A stretch of DNA of 64,000 nucleotides from Curtobacterium sp. MCLR17_007 (GCF_003234655.2 NZ_CP126271.1:868001-932000), one strand, 5' to 3'; counted from the first letter of the stretch, positions 1 through 8,977 are shown. The notes: a model not told the origin generated them from the sequence alone. A program made the numbers and translations.

Positions 1-1151
1 GGGTCATCGCCCTGTTCATCTACCTCGTCACGGTGTTCAGCGAGATCCTGATCCCGTTCCTGGTCGGCATCGTCGTGTCGGCGCTGCTCATCCCGATCTC
101 CAACTGGATGCAGCGGCACCACGTCCCGAAGTGGCTGGCCGTGGTGATCAGCCTGCTCGGTGGACTCGCGGCCATCGGCGCGCTCGTCTGGCTCGTCGTC
201 GACCAGGTCATCGCGTCCTACCCGTCGCTGCGTGACCGGACGGTGTCGCAGTACGCCAACATCAAGGACTTCGTGCTGAACTCCGGTCTCGGCATCAGCC
301 AGTCGGACGTCAACGGCTGGCTGAACGACGGTGCGAAGTGGCTGCAGGACAACGCATCGTCGATCCTGTCCGGGGTCGCCAGCGCCGGATCGGGCGCCAC
401 GCATGCGTTCGAGGCGCTGTTCATCATCCTGTTCACGACGATCTTCCTGCTCATCGACGGCAAGAACGTCTGGCGCTGGACCGTGCGGCTCTTCCCGAAG
501 AAGGCCCGCGCCGCCGTCGACGGCGCCGGTGTCGCCGGGTGGATCACGCTGACGAGCTTCATCCGCGTGCAGATCTTCGTCGCGTTCGTCGACGCGGTCG
601 GCATCGGCCTGGGCGCCTACATCGTCGGGCTGTTCTTCGGCGGAATGCCGCTCGTGATCCCGATCGCCGCGTTCGTGTTCCTCGGTGCGTTCATCCCCGT
701 CGTCGGTGCGATCGTCACCGGGTTCCTCGCGGTGTTCATCGCGCTCATCTTCAACGGTCCCGTCGCGGCGGTGCTGGTGCTGGCCGTCGTGCTGCTCGTG
801 CAGCAGATCGAGGGGCACATCCTGCAGCCGCTCGTGATGGGCAACGCCGTCAAGGTGCACCCGCTCGCGGTGGTGCTCGGTGTGACGTCGGCGTCCGGGC
901 TCGCCGGCATCGCGGGCGCGTTCTTCGCCGTGCCGCTCATCGCCACGCTGAACGCCATGGTCACGACGATCGCAAGCGGCCGGTGGCGTCGACTCGACTC
1001 CGACCACGTGCTCGAGGCCACCCCGAAGCGCGGCCAGCACGGGCAGCTCCAGCTGTTGCGACGACGGCGGCACACGACGAACGACGACGTCCCGGCACCG
1101 GGCAGCGACAGGGACGCGACCGCGACTGAGGGAACCGCCAGCACCAACTAG
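1..1151 (+). CDS. AI-2E family transporter (5' truncated by window)
   Basis: Membrane permease of the AI-2E/PerM-like family (pore-forming 7-8 helix proteins; substrates mostly unknown). The frame is already open at base 3 and reads VIALFIYLVTVFSEIL, so the true start lies before the window; the GTG at 33 is internal. About 382 residues are visible, with several hydrophobic helices and the family-typical C-terminal run around LVQQIEGHILQPLVMG and HPLAVVLG. The last 60 or so residues are hydrophilic and basic, a cytoplasmic tail. ilvA follows 45 bases downstream on the same strand. Family assignment is confident; substrate is not. Confidence 0.9.
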   Translation, partial: VIALFIYLVTVFSEILIPFLVGIVVSALLIPISNWMQRHHVPKWLAVVISLLGGLAAIGALVWLVVDQVIASYPSLRDRTVSQYANIKDFVLNSGLGISQSDVNGWLNDGAKWLQDNASSILSGVASAGSGATHAFEALFIILFTTIFLLIDGKNVWRWTVRLFPKKARAAVDGAGVAGWITLTSFIRVQIFVAFVDAVGIGLGAYIVGLFFGGMPLVIPIAAFVFLGAFIPVVGAIVTGFLAVFIALIFNGPVAAVLVLAVVLLVQQIEGHILQPLVMGNAVKVHPLAVVLGVTSASGLAGIAGAFFAVPLIATLNAMVTTIASGRWRRLDSDHVLEATPKRGQHGQLQLLRRRRHTTNDDVPAPGSDRDATATEGTASTN

Positions 1152-1196
1152 CGCCATCCGTTCGTCACGGGCCCGCCGACCGACGATGATGGGACC

Positions 1197-2438
1197 GTGA
1201 CCGACACCACGACGACGATCCCGACCCTCGACGACATCGAGCGGGCACAGAAGACCATTGCGGGCGTCGCGCGGGTCACCCCGATGGAGACGTCCCAGTT
1301 CCTCGGCGAGCTCCTGGGGTCGCCGGTGCACCTGAAGTGCGAGAACCTGCAGCGCACCGGCGCCTACAAGCTGCGCGGCGCGTACAACCGCCTGTCGGCG
1401 CTGACGCCCGAGCAGCGGGCCAAGGGCGTCGTGGCGGCCAGCGCGGGCAACCACGCGCAGGGCGTCGCCCTCGCCGCACGTGAGCTCGGCATCCCCGCGA
1501 CGATCTTCACGCCGGTCGGTGTCGCCCTGCCGAAGCTGCAGGCGACGCGGCACTACGGCGCCGAGGTCGTCCTGCGCGGGCACTCCGTTGAAGAAGCGCT
1601 CTCGGCGGCCAAGGACTTCGGACACCGCACCGGGGCCGTCTTCATCCCCCCATTCGACCACCCCGCCGTGATCGCCGGCCAGGGCACCCTGGGGCTCGAG
1701 ATCGTGGACCAGGTCCCCGACGTCGACACGGTCATCGTGCCGATCGGCGGCGGTGGTGTGATCTCCGGCATCGCGATCGCGGTCAAGGGACTGGCCGAGC
1801 GCGCCGGGCGGTCCATCCGGGTCATCGGGGTGCAGGCGGAGAACGCCGCGTCCTACCCCGACTCGCTCGACGCGGGCGAGCCGGTCACGATCGCCACCAC
1901 GCCGACGATCGCCGACGGTATCGCCGTGGCGCGTCCCGGTGACATGAACTTCCCGATCATCCGTGACCTGGTCGACGAGATCGTCACCGTCGCTGACGAC
2001 GACGTCGCCCGGGCACTGCTGGTGCTGCTGGAGCGCGCGAAGCTCGTGGTCGAGGCCGCGGGCGCCGTCGGGGTCGCGGCGATCCTGTCCGGAGCCGTCC
2101 GCGACACGGGTCGGACCGTCGTGCTGCTGAGCGGCGGCAACATCGACCCGCTCATGATGGAGCGGATCATCACGCGCGGGCTCGTCGCGGCCTCGCGGTA
2201 CATCGGCATCCGGATCATGCTGCCGGACCGCCCGGGGCAGCTCGCCCGCGTCGCCCAGGTCATCTCGGACGCCGGCGCCAACGTGGTCGAGGTCCTGCAC
2301 ACCCGGCACGGCCAGGGTCTGGTCATCAACGAGGTGGTCTTGGACCTGTCCATCGAGGCACGCGGTCCCGAGCACGCCGACGAGGTCATCCAGCGCCTGC
2401 ACGAGGCCGGCTTCCGCCCGGAGCAGCTGCTGCACTGA
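1197..2438 (+). CDS. ilvA: Threonine ammonia-lyase (threonine dehydratase)
   Basis: PLP enzyme that deaminates L-threonine to 2-oxobutanoate, the first step towards isoleucine. It is 413 residues from a GTG start. The PLP lysine lies in RTGAYKLRGAYNR (K58), the SAGNHAQG motif is near 82-89, and the glycine-rich phosphate-binding loop PIGGGGV is at 182-188. A single C-terminal ACT domain starts around residue 338 (RIMLPDRPGQLARVAQVI). One ACT domain and about 400 residues match the short, single-ACT form common in Actinobacteria rather than the 514-residue E. coli IlvA. Cytoplasmic. Confidence 0.96.
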   Translation: MTDTTTTIPTLDDIERAQKTIAGVARVTPMETSQFLGELLGSPVHLKCENLQRTGAYKLRGAYNRLSALTPEQRAKGVVAASAGNHAQGVALAARELGIPATIFTPVGVALPKLQATRHYGAEVVLRGHSVEEALSAAKDFGHRTGAVFIPPFDHPAVIAGQGTLGLEIVDQVPDVDTVIVPIGGGGVISGIAIAVKGLAERAGRSIRVIGVQAENAASYPDSLDAGEPVTIATTPTIADGIAVARPGDMNFPIIRDLVDEIVTVADDDVARALLVLLERAKLVVEAAGAVGVAAILSGAVRDTGRTVVLLSGGNIDPLMMERIITRGLVAASRYIGIRIMLPDRPGQLARVAQVISDAGANVVEVLHTRHGQGLVINEVVLDLSIEARGPEHADEVIQRLHEAGFRPEQLLH

Positions 2439-2536
2439 CGCCCGGACGTCAGCACGGCGTAGGGGTTCGACGTGCCGGCGTGAGGATCCCGTCAGCACCG
2501 GGTCCGACACCACCGTACCGGACCGAAGCTGTCCGC

Positions 2537-3052
2537 ATGACCCTCACCGCGCTCATGCCGTCGCTCCGCAGGAGCATCCCCGACCCGATCGACGCGGCCC
2601 GCTGGCCCGTCCACACCGAGCCCACGCCGACCGACGTCCGCGTGTGCGCGGTGTCGATGGCGCGGCTCGCCGAGGTCGCCGGCACCCCGTGCGTGCACAC
2701 GGCCGAGGAGGCCCCGCCCCGCTTCCGTCCGCGTGACTGGACACCGCGCGGGATGAGCGTCACCGTCGCGGCCGTCACCGACGTCACGTGGGTGGACGGC
2801 ACGGTGCAGGTGGGGCTGGACGCCGTCGTTCCGGCGTGCGCCGTCCTCGACCAGGTCCGGCTGATCGGCCGGTGCAGCACCGTGGCGACCGCGCCCGCAC
2901 GGTTCACCACCACTCCGGACGCGGCGACCTGCGGCACCGAGGCGACGGCGCTGCCGGCCGACGTCGCCGTCGGCGACCTGGTCTGCTTCCCCTGCCGGCG
3001 CGCCCTGACCCACCGGGACGTCGCCGCGATCGTGACGGGCGTGTCCCGATGA
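2537..3052 (+). CDS. Hypothetical protein
   Basis: Unrecognised protein of 171 residues from ATG 2537; a GTG 57 bases upstream (2480) is in frame but adds a low-complexity proline-rich tail, so the ATG is preferred. No clear Shine-Dalgarno sequence precedes either. There is no signal peptide or membrane segment. Cysteines occur in scattered positions, including a C-terminal CFPCRR. The stop overlaps the start of the next gene (ATGA), so the two are translationally coupled and probably form a two-gene unit. Confidence 0.7.
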   Translation: MTLTALMPSLRRSIPDPIDAARWPVHTEPTPTDVRVCAVSMARLAEVAGTPCVHTAEEAPPRFRPRDWTPRGMSVTVAAVTDVTWVDGTVQVGLDAVVPACAVLDQVRLIGRCSTVATAPARFTTTPDAATCGTEATALPADVAVGDLVCFPCRRALTHRDVAAIVTGVSR

Positions 3053-3582
3053 CCGCCACCGCCGTCGCGGGCGTCACCCGGGCCTCCCGGGTCTGGCACC
3101 GTCTCGCGGACGGGCCGCACCGCTGGGGCCGGTCGTCGGTACGGCCCGTCGGGCGCACCCTGTGGAGCGGGCGGACCCTGGTGGTGTTCGCACCGGGCAC
3201 CGACCGGCGCGAGCGCGCACTGCTGCGGGCTTGGCACGCGTGGGGGACTGCCGGCGCGGTCCTCGCCCTGGTCGCGATGGCCGCCACGTCCGCCGCCACC
3301 GGCACGGTGACGATGCCGGGCCTGGCCGTGGGACTGCTGCTCTACGGCGCGGGGTTCGCGGTGCTCGGCGCGGCGACCCGGCGGCTCCGTCCGACCATCC
3401 GCACACTGACCGTCACCACGTTCCACGGCAACGGGCGACCCGAGGTGCACGGCGATGCCCGGTTGCTGTCGCTCGCGTCGGACACGCTGTCGACGACCGA
3501 GACCGCACTGCTGGACGGACGGATCACGCCGCTGGAGTTCGAACTGGTGTGGGGCGACGTGTGGCGCTCATTGCCGCGGTGA
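3049..3582 (+). CDS. Hypothetical membrane protein
   Basis: 177 residues starting at the ATG that overlaps the stop of the preceding gene. The N-terminal third is basic and cytoplasmic in character (RASRVWHRLADGPHRWGR). Two hydrophobic segments follow, roughly residues 68-85 and 88-106 (GAVLALVAMAATSAATG and LAVGLLLYGAGFAVLGAA), then a hydrophilic C-terminal domain. It resembles small two-helix proteins of unknown function found in Microbacteriaceae. Function unknown. It ends three bases from the converging greA stop. Confidence 0.75.
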   Translation: MTATAVAGVTRASRVWHRLADGPHRWGRSSVRPVGRTLWSGRTLVVFAPGTDRRERALLRAWHAWGTAGAVLALVAMAATSAATGTVTMPGLAVGLLLYGAGFAVLGAATRRLRPTIRTLTVTTFHGNGRPEVHGDARLLSLASDTLSTTETALLDGRITPLEFELVWGDVWRSLPR

Positions 3583-3585
3583 CGC

Positions 3586-4074
3586 CTACGGCTCGTAGCG
3601 CTCGACGTTCGTGACCTCGACCGCGATCTCCTTGCCGTTCGGGGCGGTGTAGCTCGTGGAGGCGCCGGCACGGAGCCCCACGATCGCTGCGCCGACTGGG
3701 CTGACGGGGCTGTAGACCGTCAGGTCCGAGCCCTCGGCGACGATCTCGCGGCTGCCGACCAGGAAGGTGGAGGGGTCCCCGGCGATGGTGGCGGTGACGA
3801 CGGTGCCCGGTTCGACGGTGCCGTCGAACTCGGCTTCGGTCACGGTCGCGGTCTTCAGCAGGTTGGTGAGGACGCGGATGCGGGCCTCGATCTTGCCCTG
3901 CTCGTCCTTGGCGGCGTGGTAGCCGCCGTTCTCCTTGAGGTCGCCCTCTTCGCGTGCGGCCTCGATGCGGTTCGCGATCTCGGCACGGCCCGGGCCGCTC
4001 AGCTCCTCGAGCTCCGCCTTGAGACGGTCGTAGGCGTCCTGGGTCAGCCAGGTGGCCTGCGTGTCGTTGCTCAT
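3586..4074 (-). CDS. greA: Transcription elongation factor GreA
   Basis: Cleaves backtracked RNA in stalled RNA polymerase. It is 162 residues, the usual GreA length. The N-terminal coiled coil carries the acidic tip context REEGDLKENGGYHAAKDEQG, and the C-terminal FKBP-like domain ends in the KEIAVEVTNVERYEP run. The start is ATG 4074 because AAGGG lies about ten bases upstream on the minus strand; ATG 4083 directly abuts that Shine-Dalgarno sequence and is unlikely. DUF4307 and mca sit upstream, an arrangement common in actinobacteria. Confidence 0.96.
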   Translation of the reverse strand: MSNDTQATWLTQDAYDRLKAELEELSGPGRAEIANRIEAAREEGDLKENGGYHAAKDEQGKIEARIRVLTNLLKTATVTEAEFDGTVEPGTVVTATIAGDPSTFLVGSREIVAEGSDLTVYSPVSPVGAAIVGLRAGASTSYTAPNGKEIAVEVTNVERYEP

Positions 4075-4148
4075 GATGGTCATCCCTTCGGCCATGAAAG
4101 AACGAGACCGACCGGAGCGGTCGATCTCGTCAGGCGAATCAGGGCAGT

Positions 4149-4631
4149 CTAGGGAACCCAGCAGGTGTGGATCAAGCCGGTCACGCCGCGTGTCGTCGTG
4201 TTGACGGTGGTCGTGATCGACCGCGTGCGCTCGGTTGCCGGAGGCAGCGTGACGACCTTCCACCCGACGATCGTGTACGACTTGTCGAGCACCTGGACGG
4301 CGCACTTCATGGTCTGGCCGGGGTCGACCGACACCTGCGAGTCGACGGTGGCGCGGTGCTCGGAGACGATCTTGTACCCGACGTCGTCGGAGTCGATGCC
4401 GTGCGAGGTCTGGCCGGGGCCGGCCCAGATCACCCAGGCGCCGAAGACCACCACGATCGCGGCCGCGACGAGGATCGCGACCAGCCGGGTCCGACGCGAC
4501 CGGCCCGGGGTGCGGCCGTAGCGGTCGTCGAGGGTGGTGGTGGCGCTGGGGGTGGGGGTGTGTTCGGACAGTTGGGGGCTCCCGGGGTGGATATCCTGGT
4601 CCCAGGGTAGTTCACGTGCTTGCGTGTCCAC
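4149..4631 (-). CDS. DUF4307 domain-containing membrane protein
   Basis: 160 residues from a GTG start. The N-terminal 50 residues are hydrophilic (LDDRYGRTPGRSRRTR), followed by one transmembrane helix near 52-70 (LVAILVAAAIVVVFGAWVIWAG) and an extracytoplasmic domain with two cysteines that could pair (MKCAV and the C-terminal HTCWVP). This matches DUF4307, a family whose gene is regularly divergent from mca in actinobacteria. It starts 35 bases from mca, so the two share a promoter region. Function unknown. Confidence 0.88.
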   Translation of the reverse strand: MDTQARELPWDQDIHPGSPQLSEHTPTPSATTTLDDRYGRTPGRSRRTRLVAILVAAAIVVVFGAWVIWAGPGQTSHGIDSDDVGYKIVSEHRATVDSQVSVDPGQTMKCAVQVLDKSYTIVGWKVVTLPPATERTRSITTTVNTTTRGVTGLIHTCWVP

Positions 4632-4665
4632 CCGGGTCCCCGTTCGCCAGCAGTGAGGAACATCC

Positions 4666-5556
4666 GTGGCCTACCGCCTGATGGCCGTGCACGCCCACCC
4701 CGACGACGAGTCGAGCAAGGGAGCGGCCACCGCGGCGAAGTACGTGGCCGAGGGCAACCAGGTGCTCGTGGTCTCCTGCACGGGCGGCGAAGCGGGCGAC
4801 ATCCTCAACGACCAGCTCGGCGAACCCGCCACCAGCCGCGCGCACCGGGACATGGCGGGCTTCCGTCGCGGCGAGATGGCCGCGGCACAGGCGGCGATGG
4901 GCATCCAGCACGTCTGGCTCGGGTACCACGACTCCGGGCTGCCCGACGCCGACAAGGGGGAGACGGTCCGCCCGGGCACGTTCTCGACGGTGCCGCTCGA
5001 GTACTCCACCGAGGCGCTCGTCCGGGTCGTCCGCCGGTTCCGTCCGCACGTGCTCGTCACCTACGACGAGAACGGCGGCTACCCGCACCCGGACCACATC
5101 CGCACGCACGAGGTCTCGATGGCGGCCTGGCGGGACGCCGGCGACCCGACGAAGTACCGGGACGCGGGCGAACCGTGGCAGATCGCGAAGCTCTACTACG
5201 AGCGCACGATGAACCCGGTCCGCTTCCGCACGATCTTCCAGGCGCTGCAGGAACGCGAGCCGGACAGCCCGGCCGTTGCACAGCTGGGCGAGTGGGTCGA
5301 GCGGTTCGCCGACCGGCCCGACCTGTCGACGACCCACGTCGACGTGCACGAGTACTTCGACGCCCGCGACGCGGCGCTGCGCGCCCACGCCAGCCAGGTC
5401 CCGCCGGACAGTGCCTTCTTCCACCTGCCGAACGACCTCGCCGCCACGCTGTGGCCGACCGAGGACTACCAGCTGGTCGACGCCCGCGTGCCCACCGAGG
5501 TGCCGGAGTCCGATCTCTTCACGGGCATCCCGCCGGAACAGGACGACAAGGCGTGA
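4666..5556 (+). CDS. mca: Mycothiol S-conjugate amidase
   Basis: Zinc amidase that cleaves mycothiol conjugates of electrophiles, releasing a mercapturic acid for export and recycling GlcN-Ins. It is 296 residues (GTG start) of the LmbE/PIG-L fold. The metal motif AHPDDESSKGA (H11, D14) is the Mca version, and the second motif HPDH is at 141-144. The alternative is the paralogue MshB, but DESSKGA after the motif and the DUF4307 neighbour favour Mca. Its presence implies that the organism makes mycothiol. Confidence 0.93.
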   Translation: MAYRLMAVHAHPDDESSKGAATAAKYVAEGNQVLVVSCTGGEAGDILNDQLGEPATSRAHRDMAGFRRGEMAAAQAAMGIQHVWLGYHDSGLPDADKGETVRPGTFSTVPLEYSTEALVRVVRRFRPHVLVTYDENGGYPHPDHIRTHEVSMAAWRDAGDPTKYRDAGEPWQIAKLYYERTMNPVRFRTIFQALQEREPDSPAVAQLGEWVERFADRPDLSTTHVDVHEYFDARDAALRAHASQVPPDSAFFHLPNDLAATLWPTEDYQLVDARVPTEVPESDLFTGIPPEQDDKA

Positions 5557-5852
5557 GTCTCATCGCAGCGGTGCTCGCCGCCACCCCGAGCCCCAGCCCG
5601 ACCTCCACGGTGCCGGACGTCGACGTCACCCCGGGCGTGGTCGGCTTCATCGCGATCGCCCTGGTCGCCGTCGTCACGATCCTGCTGGTCGTCGACATGA
5701 CCCGGCGCATCCGGCGCACGCGCTACCGCGCCGAGATCCGCGACCGGCTCGAAGCCGAGGCGCGGGGCGAGTTCCACGACACTGACGAGCCCGCTCGTCG
5801 TGCCGACGAGGACGGCCGCGCCGACGTCGGCGACGACACCGAGCGCGGGTAG
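5553..5852 (+). CDS. Small single-pass membrane protein
   Basis: 99 residues from a GTG that overlaps the mca stop (GTGA), so translation is coupled to mca. There is a short N-terminal segment, a proline/threonine-rich stretch, one transmembrane helix around residues 29-49 (VVGFIAIALVAVVTILLVVD), then a charged cytoplasmic tail. The gene pair mca plus a small membrane protein recurs in Microbacteriaceae. Function unknown. Confidence 0.82.
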   Translation: MSLIAAVLAATPSPSPTSTVPDVDVTPGVVGFIAIALVAVVTILLVVDMTRRIRRTRYRAEIRDRLEAEARGEFHDTDEPARRADEDGRADVGDDTERG

Positions 5853-5862
5853 CCGCGCACAG

Positions 5863-5910
5863 GACGGACGGGAGGCCCGTGGCGATGCCGCCACGGGCCT
5901 CCCGTCCGTC
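5863..5910. terminator. Long-stem hairpin, DGREAR family copy 1
   Basis: Perfect 22-base arms with loop ATGC; the arm begins GACGGACGGGAGGCCCGTGG. It lies between the convergent mca operon and the TrhA gene. There is no U-tract. Near-identical stems occur at 8938, 10694, 35718 and 44477. Confidence 0.8.
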
Positions 5911-5959
5911 TGTCGTGCGCCTGCGAGGTGTGCTCTCCCGCGGAGGGGGTCGAATCGTG

Positions 5960-6012
5960 CGTGGTTGGCCGGATCTTCCGGCCAACCACGCGCGGATCGA
6001 CATCCCACAGCG
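5960..6012. terminator. Imperfect long hairpin 3' of trhA
   Basis: Arms of about 25 bases run from GTCGAATCG through GTGGTTGGCCGGA, loop TCT, then TCCGGCCAACCAC back to GATCGAC, with few mismatches. It lies about 30 bases beyond the stop of the minus-strand TrhA gene, so it probably ends that transcript. Together with the hairpin at 5863 it forms a bidirectional terminator zone. Confidence 0.7.
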
Positions 6013-6042
6013 GGCGTGACGGGACAGATCGCGCGCGGTCGG

Positions 6043-6747
6043 TCAGCGTACCGGGTCGATCGCGACCAGCAGGATGCCGGCCCACTGCGCGGCGAAGGCC
6101 GCGACGGTCAGAGCGTGGAAGACCTCGTGGAACCCGAAGACCGTCGCCGAGGGGTTCGGCCACTTGAAGCCGTAGACGACCGCGCCGATGACGTACGCCA
6201 GCCCGCCGGCGAGCACGAGCACGGTCATCGGGACGCTCGCGGCGAAGAGCTGCGGCAGGATGCCGAGCGCCGCACACCCGAGTGCCAGGTAGAGCGGCAC
6301 GTAGAGCCATCGCGGGGCGTTGATCCAGAACACGCGGAACGCGATGCCGAGCAGGGCGCCGCCCCACATCACCCACAGCACCACGACCATGAGCGTGTGG
6401 GGCAGGGCGCAGACCGCGACGGGTGTGTAGGTGCCGGCGATGAGCAGGAAGATGTTCGTGTGGTCGATGCGCTTGAGCACCCGCTTGACCACCGGGCCCC
6501 ACGGGAACCGGTGGTACGTCGCCGAGACGCCGAACATCACGAGCGAGGTCGCCATGAACACGGCCGAACCCGCCTTCGCCGCGGGGGTCGCCGCGAGCGT
6601 GACGAGCACGATGCCCATCGCCAGCGCGAACGGGAACGCTCCGAGGTGGATCCAGCCGCGCCAGGCAGGACGGTCGTCGGTGGACGTCGCTGCTGCTTCG
6701 GTGAACGGGACGTGGGGCAGGGTCTGGGGGTCCCGGTCGTGCTGCAT
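6043..6747 (-). CDS. trhA: Hemolysin III / TrhA family membrane protein
   Basis: Seven-helix protein of the hemolysin III (TrhA, PAQR-related) family, 234 residues. Family-typical residues are visible: SATYHRFPW after helix 2, RIDHTNIFLLIAGTYTP in helix 3 and HEVFHALTVAAFAAQ near the C-terminus, which supply the conserved histidines and aspartate thought to bind zinc. Members affect membrane lipid homeostasis; haemolysis is not established for most. Divergent from uppS with about 75 bases between starts. Confidence 0.92.
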   Translation of the reverse strand: MQHDRDPQTLPHVPFTEAAATSTDDRPAWRGWIHLGAFPFALAMGIVLVTLAATPAAKAGSAVFMATSLVMFGVSATYHRFPWGPVVKRVLKRIDHTNIFLLIAGTYTPVAVCALPHTLMVVVLWVMWGGALLGIAFRVFWINAPRWLYVPLYLALGCAALGILPQLFAASVPMTVLVLAGGLAYVIGAVVYGFKWPNPSATVFGFHEVFHALTVAAFAAQWAGILLVAIDPVR

Positions 6748-6821
6748 GCCCCGACGATATGGCGGCCGGACGCTGCTCTGCTGGGAGTCCGCACCGAGGC
6801 CCGGTGCACTACGCTCGTCGC

Positions 6822-7607
6822 GTGACGGGCAGGCTGGGATGGGCAGGACGCGGGATCCTCTACCGCGCGTACCAGCAGCGCATCCGCAAGGAGATCGAGA
6901 ACGCCCCGAAGCCGAAGCACGTCGCGATGATCGTGGACGGCAACCGTCGGTGGGCGAAGCAACTCGGCCTCGAGACCGCCGCGCACGGGCACCGCGCCGG
7001 CGCTGCGAAGATCCCCGAGTTCCTGTCCTGGTGCGACGACCTCGGCGTGCAGGTCGTCACGCTGTACCTGCTGTCGGCGGACAACCTCAAGGGCCGCGGT
7101 GGCGACGAGCTCGAGCAGCTCATCGACATCATCGCCGCGCTCGCCGACCGGCTGTCCCACCACCGCTCGTGGCGGGTGCAGCACGTCGGGTCGAACGACG
7201 GCCTCCCGGACGACCTGGTCCGCGCCCTCACCGACGCCGAGGCCCGCAGCGCCGACCACACGGGGCTGCACATCAACCTGGCGGTCGGGTACGGCGGGCG
7301 CCGCGAGATCGCCGACGCCATGCGCAGCATCGTCCGCGCACACGGCGAGGACGGCGGCACGCTCGACACCCTGGCCGAGGTCCTGACGCCCGAGCTCATC
7401 GGCGACCACCTGTACACGCAGGGGCAGCCCGACCCGGACCTGATGATCCGGACGTCGGGCGAGCAGCGCCTGTCCGACTTCCTGCTGTGGCAGAGCGCGC
7501 ACAGCGAGTTCTACTTCGTGGAGGCCTTCTACCCCGACCTGCGCGAGGTCGACTTCCTGCGCGCGGTCCGCGACTTCGGGCTGCGGTCGCGCCGGTTCGG
7601 CGGCTGA
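6822..7607 (+). CDS. uppS: Isoprenyl (cis-prenyl) transferase
   Basis: Condenses isopentenyl diphosphate units in the cis configuration to make the polyprenyl carrier for cell-wall synthesis. It is 261 residues from GTG 6822. The catalytic motif MIVDGNRRWAK is at 36-46 (D39), and the distal motifs DLMIRTSGEQRLSDFLLW and SEFYF are present. Actinobacteria often carry two paralogues (short- and long-chain), and sequence alone does not say which this is. Its stop codon lies inside a 16-base tandem repeat. Confidence 0.93.
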   Translation: MTGRLGWAGRGILYRAYQQRIRKEIENAPKPKHVAMIVDGNRRWAKQLGLETAAHGHRAGAAKIPEFLSWCDDLGVQVVTLYLLSADNLKGRGGDELEQLIDIIAALADRLSHHRSWRVQHVGSNDGLPDDLVRALTDAEARSADHTGLHINLAVGYGGRREIADAMRSIVRAHGEDGGTLDTLAEVLTPELIGDHLYTQGQPDPDLMIRTSGEQRLSDFLLWQSAHSEFYFVEAFYPDLREVDFLRAVRDFGLRSRRFGG

Positions 7608-7652
7608 CCGCGTCGGCGGCTGACCGCGCCGGCGGCTGACCGCGTCGGCGGA
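7599..7652 (+). repeat. 16-base tandem repeat across the uppS stop codon
   Basis: Three copies of CGGCGGCTGACCGCGY plus a partial fourth. The first copy includes the last glycine codons and TGA of uppS, so the repeat duplicates the stop context downstream. Nothing else is recognised in 7653-7764 apart from the promoter and ribosome binding site of the next gene. Confidence 0.85.
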
Positions 7653-7764
7653 GCTGCTGCGGCGGTCCGCGGTGCTCCGAGTGCGCGCAGCGGCGTGGGA
7701 GTCGCCCGGTCCGAGGCGTCCCAGTAGTCTCTCAGGGTTCAAGTTCCCCCGAAAGGTGCGCCCT

Positions 7765-8886
7765 GTGACCACGATCGACGAGTACGCGGCCGGCTTCGCC
7801 GAGGACCCCGGCTACCTCGACCACGCGGCGTTCGGCCCGGTCCAGACCGCCGTGCTCGAGGAACAGCGCGTCCTCGGGACCATCCAGGCGCACATGCGGT
7901 TCGGCGCGATGGACACGCTCGACGAGCAGGACGCCCGGGTCCGGGCCGTCGCCGCCCGGCTGGTCGGTCGGCGCGAGGACCAGGTCGTCTCGCAGACCGC
8001 GACGACGCCCGGGCTGCTGCACACCGCGTTCGGGATCACCGGTGGCGTGCTCGTCGCCGCCGACGACTACCCGTCGATGCCGCTCGCACTGGCCAGCGCG
8101 GCCTCGGCGACCGGTGGCCGCGTTCGTCCCGTCGTCATCGAGTCGGGTGCCGGTTGGGTGACACCGTCGCTCGTCCGTGAACGGCTCGAGGGAGCCGGCG
8201 ACGAGGTCACCGCCGTCGCCGTCTCGCTGGTCGACTGGCGGACCGGGTACCTGACCGACCTGGCGGCGATGCGCGACGCCGTCGGTGACCGGCTGCTGAT
8301 CGTCGACGCCATCCAGGGCTTCGGCGTGGTGGATGCTCCCTACGAAGCCGCGGACGTCGTGGCGACGGGCGGGCAGAAGTGGCTGCACGCGGGCTGGGGC
8401 ACGGGGTTCGTCTCGTTCAGCGACCGTGCGCTCGACCGTCTGCGTCCGGCACTGTCGGGGCCGCACGGCACGACCGGGTGGCCCGTCGAGGTCCCCTCGG
8501 TCAAGCCCGGCGCCGCGGGATTCACCATGACCCGGATCGACCCGGTCGCCCAGGCGCGGATGGCGGTCGCCCTCGAACGCCTGACCGCGGTCGGGGTCGC
8601 CGCGGTGCAGGAGCGTGTGACCGACCGCGTCGAGCGGGTCTTCGCGATCGCCGACGAGTTCGGGCTCGAGGTCGAGTCGAGCCGCGACCCCGCCGAGCGC
8701 GCGGGCATCGTCGTCCTGCGCCCGTCCGAGGGACGGCTGACCGCACTGTCGGCCGCGCTGCACAACCACGGGGTGACGACGAGCACCCGCCTCGGGACCG
8801 TCCGGGTGTCGGTGTTCGCGTCGACGACGGACGAGACGCTCGACATGTTCCGCGACGCCTGCATCTCGTACGCCACCTCCTTCTGA
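7765..8886 (+). CDS. Class V-fold PLP-dependent aminotransferase
   Basis: 373 residues from GTG 7765, preceded by GAAAGG. It has the class V (cysteine desulfurase/kynureninase-like) fold: YLDHAAFGP at the N-terminus, cofactor aspartate in LLIVDAIQGFGVVD (D181) and the Schiff-base lysine in ATGGQKWLHAGWGTGF (K205). There is no active-site cysteine loop typical of desulfurases. The substrate cannot be read from sequence; isopenicillin-epimerase-like or selenocysteine-lyase-like annotations would be the usual automatic guesses. It is a single gene, followed by a long-stem hairpin. Confidence 0.88.
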   Translation: MTTIDEYAAGFAEDPGYLDHAAFGPVQTAVLEEQRVLGTIQAHMRFGAMDTLDEQDARVRAVAARLVGRREDQVVSQTATTPGLLHTAFGITGGVLVAADDYPSMPLALASAASATGGRVRPVVIESGAGWVTPSLVRERLEGAGDEVTAVAVSLVDWRTGYLTDLAAMRDAVGDRLLIVDAIQGFGVVDAPYEAADVVATGGQKWLHAGWGTGFVSFSDRALDRLRPALSGPHGTTGWPVEVPSVKPGAAGFTMTRIDPVAQARMAVALERLTAVGVAAVQERVTDRVERVFAIADEFGLEVESSRDPAERAGIVVLRPSEGRLTALSAALHNHGVTTSTRLGTVRVSVFASTTDETLDMFRDACISYATSF

Positions 8887-8937
8887 AGCGCGCGAGCCGG
8901 GCCGCCGTCGACGGGCCCTGGACGCGAGCACACGCCC

Positions 8938-8977
8938 GACGGGAGGGCCGTGGCGGACCGGCACGGGGCCTCCCGTC
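8938..8977. terminator. Long-stem hairpin, family copy 2 (imperfect)
   Basis: Arms GACGGGAGGGCCGTG and CACGGGGCCTCCCGTC with a nine-base loop, 50 bases after the aminotransferase stop. It is the most degenerate member of the GACGGGAGGCCCG hairpin family. Confidence 0.7.
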
